A stretch of DNA of 5,358 nucleotides, taken from positions 1 through 5,358 of the forward strand of contig JAOPZU010000580.1 of the NCBI GenBank assembly GCA_025963955.1, written 5' to 3'. The DNA is from Solirubrobacterales bacterium (lineage in GTDB: Bacteria > Actinomycetota > Thermoleophilia > Solirubrobacterales > Solirubrobacteraceae). Below are positions 5,321-5,358 of this stretch, piece by piece; within the stretch, counting starts at the first letter, position 1, and each line of letters begins with the position of its first letter. The notes beneath the pieces are model-generated. The model worked only from the letters and a program-made list of their open reading frames with translations, had not been told where the DNA came from and searched no databases. The position numbers and the translations under genes are program-made.

Positions 5321-5358
5321 CACTCAGGATAACACCGAGGACCGTGTTATCGCCGATG
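5313..5358 (+). CDS. start of a divergent gene, possibly a transcription regulator (truncated by window end)
   Basis: An ATG at 5313 opens a frame that stays open to the window end and encodes MSITQDNTEDRVIAD. It is divergent to the EamA gene and overlaps that gene's start by 8 bp. Support is indirect: a TTG-N17-TAnnnT promoter with matching spacing directly upstream, and operator-like repeats around both starts. The ending RVIAD resembles the first helix that opens many GntR/MocR winged-helix proteins, and DMT permeases are often divergent to such regulators. Fifteen residues are far too few to assign a family. An alternative start in another frame is the ATG at 5356-5358, which would turn this stretch into untranslated leader. 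Confidence 0.38.
   Translation, partial: MSITQDNTEDRVIAD
5326..5334 (-). promoter_or_regulatory. putative extended -10 promoter of the EamA transporter gene
   Basis: On the minus strand TGT-TATCCT fits the extended -10 pattern TGnTAnnnT. TATCCT (5331-5326) ends 5 nt before the ATG at 5320, so the predicted transcription start is the A of that ATG and the message would be leaderless. No -35 match is seen at 17-18 bp, which is usual for extended -10 promoters. The hexamer is embedded in the GATAACAC arm of the inverted repeat, so a protein bound there would block it. Confidence 0.5.
5328..5351. promoter_or_regulatory. inverted-repeat operator candidate (GATAACAC-N8-GTGTTATC)
   Basis: GATAACAC at 5328-5335 and GTGTTATC at 5344-5351 are perfect 8-bp inverted copies with an 8-bp spacer, which puts the two half-sites on about the same face of the helix (18 bp centre to centre... 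slightly under two turns apart). A third copy, GCGTTATC at 5301-5308, matches the right arm at 7 of 8 bases. AT-rich words are rare in this DNA, so three copies within 50 bp are unlikely to be chance. The arms overlap the EamA -10 and the third copy overlaps the divergent -10, so one regulator could control both genes. Its identity is unknown. Confidence 0.55.

Noticed and set aside
1..5358. tRNA or rRNA genes, CRISPR array, insertion sequence or phage elements
   Set aside because: No tRNA-like ends, regularly spaced direct repeats, transposase motifs or terminal inverted repeats were seen; apart from gaps of at most 48 bp the window is filled by ordinary genes.

Overview
The window comes from a very GC-rich bacterial chromosome (roughly 70% or more by eye, with codon third positions almost all G or C). 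The gene content suggests an actinobacterium. A prmA gene directly behind hrcA-dnaJ, next to a Had-type dehydratase pair, would fit the deep-branching Thermoleophilia/Solirubrobacterales better than Streptomyces or Mycobacterium. That lineage call is an inference from gene order and protein style, not from a search.

Layout, left to right. (1) At 2-418 (+) lies the C-terminal two thirds of a short-chain dehydrogenase/reductase whose N-terminus is outside the window. (2) Convergent to it is a block read leftward: hrcA (3465-2428), dnaJ (2421-1297) and prmA (1277-450). The gaps are 6 and 19 nt, so this is one operon: a heat-shock repressor, a DnaK co-chaperone and the ribosomal protein L11 methyltransferase. 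(3) Upstream on the same strand, a MaoC-type dehydratase (3912-3514) follows a FAS1/HadA-like dehydratase (4354-3914) with a single base between them, forming a two-subunit (R)-3-hydroxyacyl dehydratase module. (4) Further upstream on the same strand is a ten-helix EamA/DMT permease (5320-4382). (5) The right edge (about 5276-5358) is a compact divergent control region. It holds the EamA promoter, a promoter reading rightward, three copies of a GTTATC half-site, and the first 15 codons of a probable divergent gene that may be the local regulator.

Several genes share a pattern: a TAnnnT -10-like hexamer ends only 5-8 nt before the start codon of hrcA, the HadA-like gene, the EamA gene and the divergent right-edge gene. 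This predicts leaderless transcripts. No classical CIRCE element is present in front of hrcA, but a 7-bp inverted repeat with the same 9-nt spacing as CIRCE lies in its promoter region. No RNA genes, insertion sequences, CRISPR arrays or integration sites were seen. The window is mostly ordinary chromosome; the points of interest are the divergent control region, the hrcA promoter, the altered active site of the SDR and the near-intact motif in the supposedly non-catalytic dehydratase subunit.
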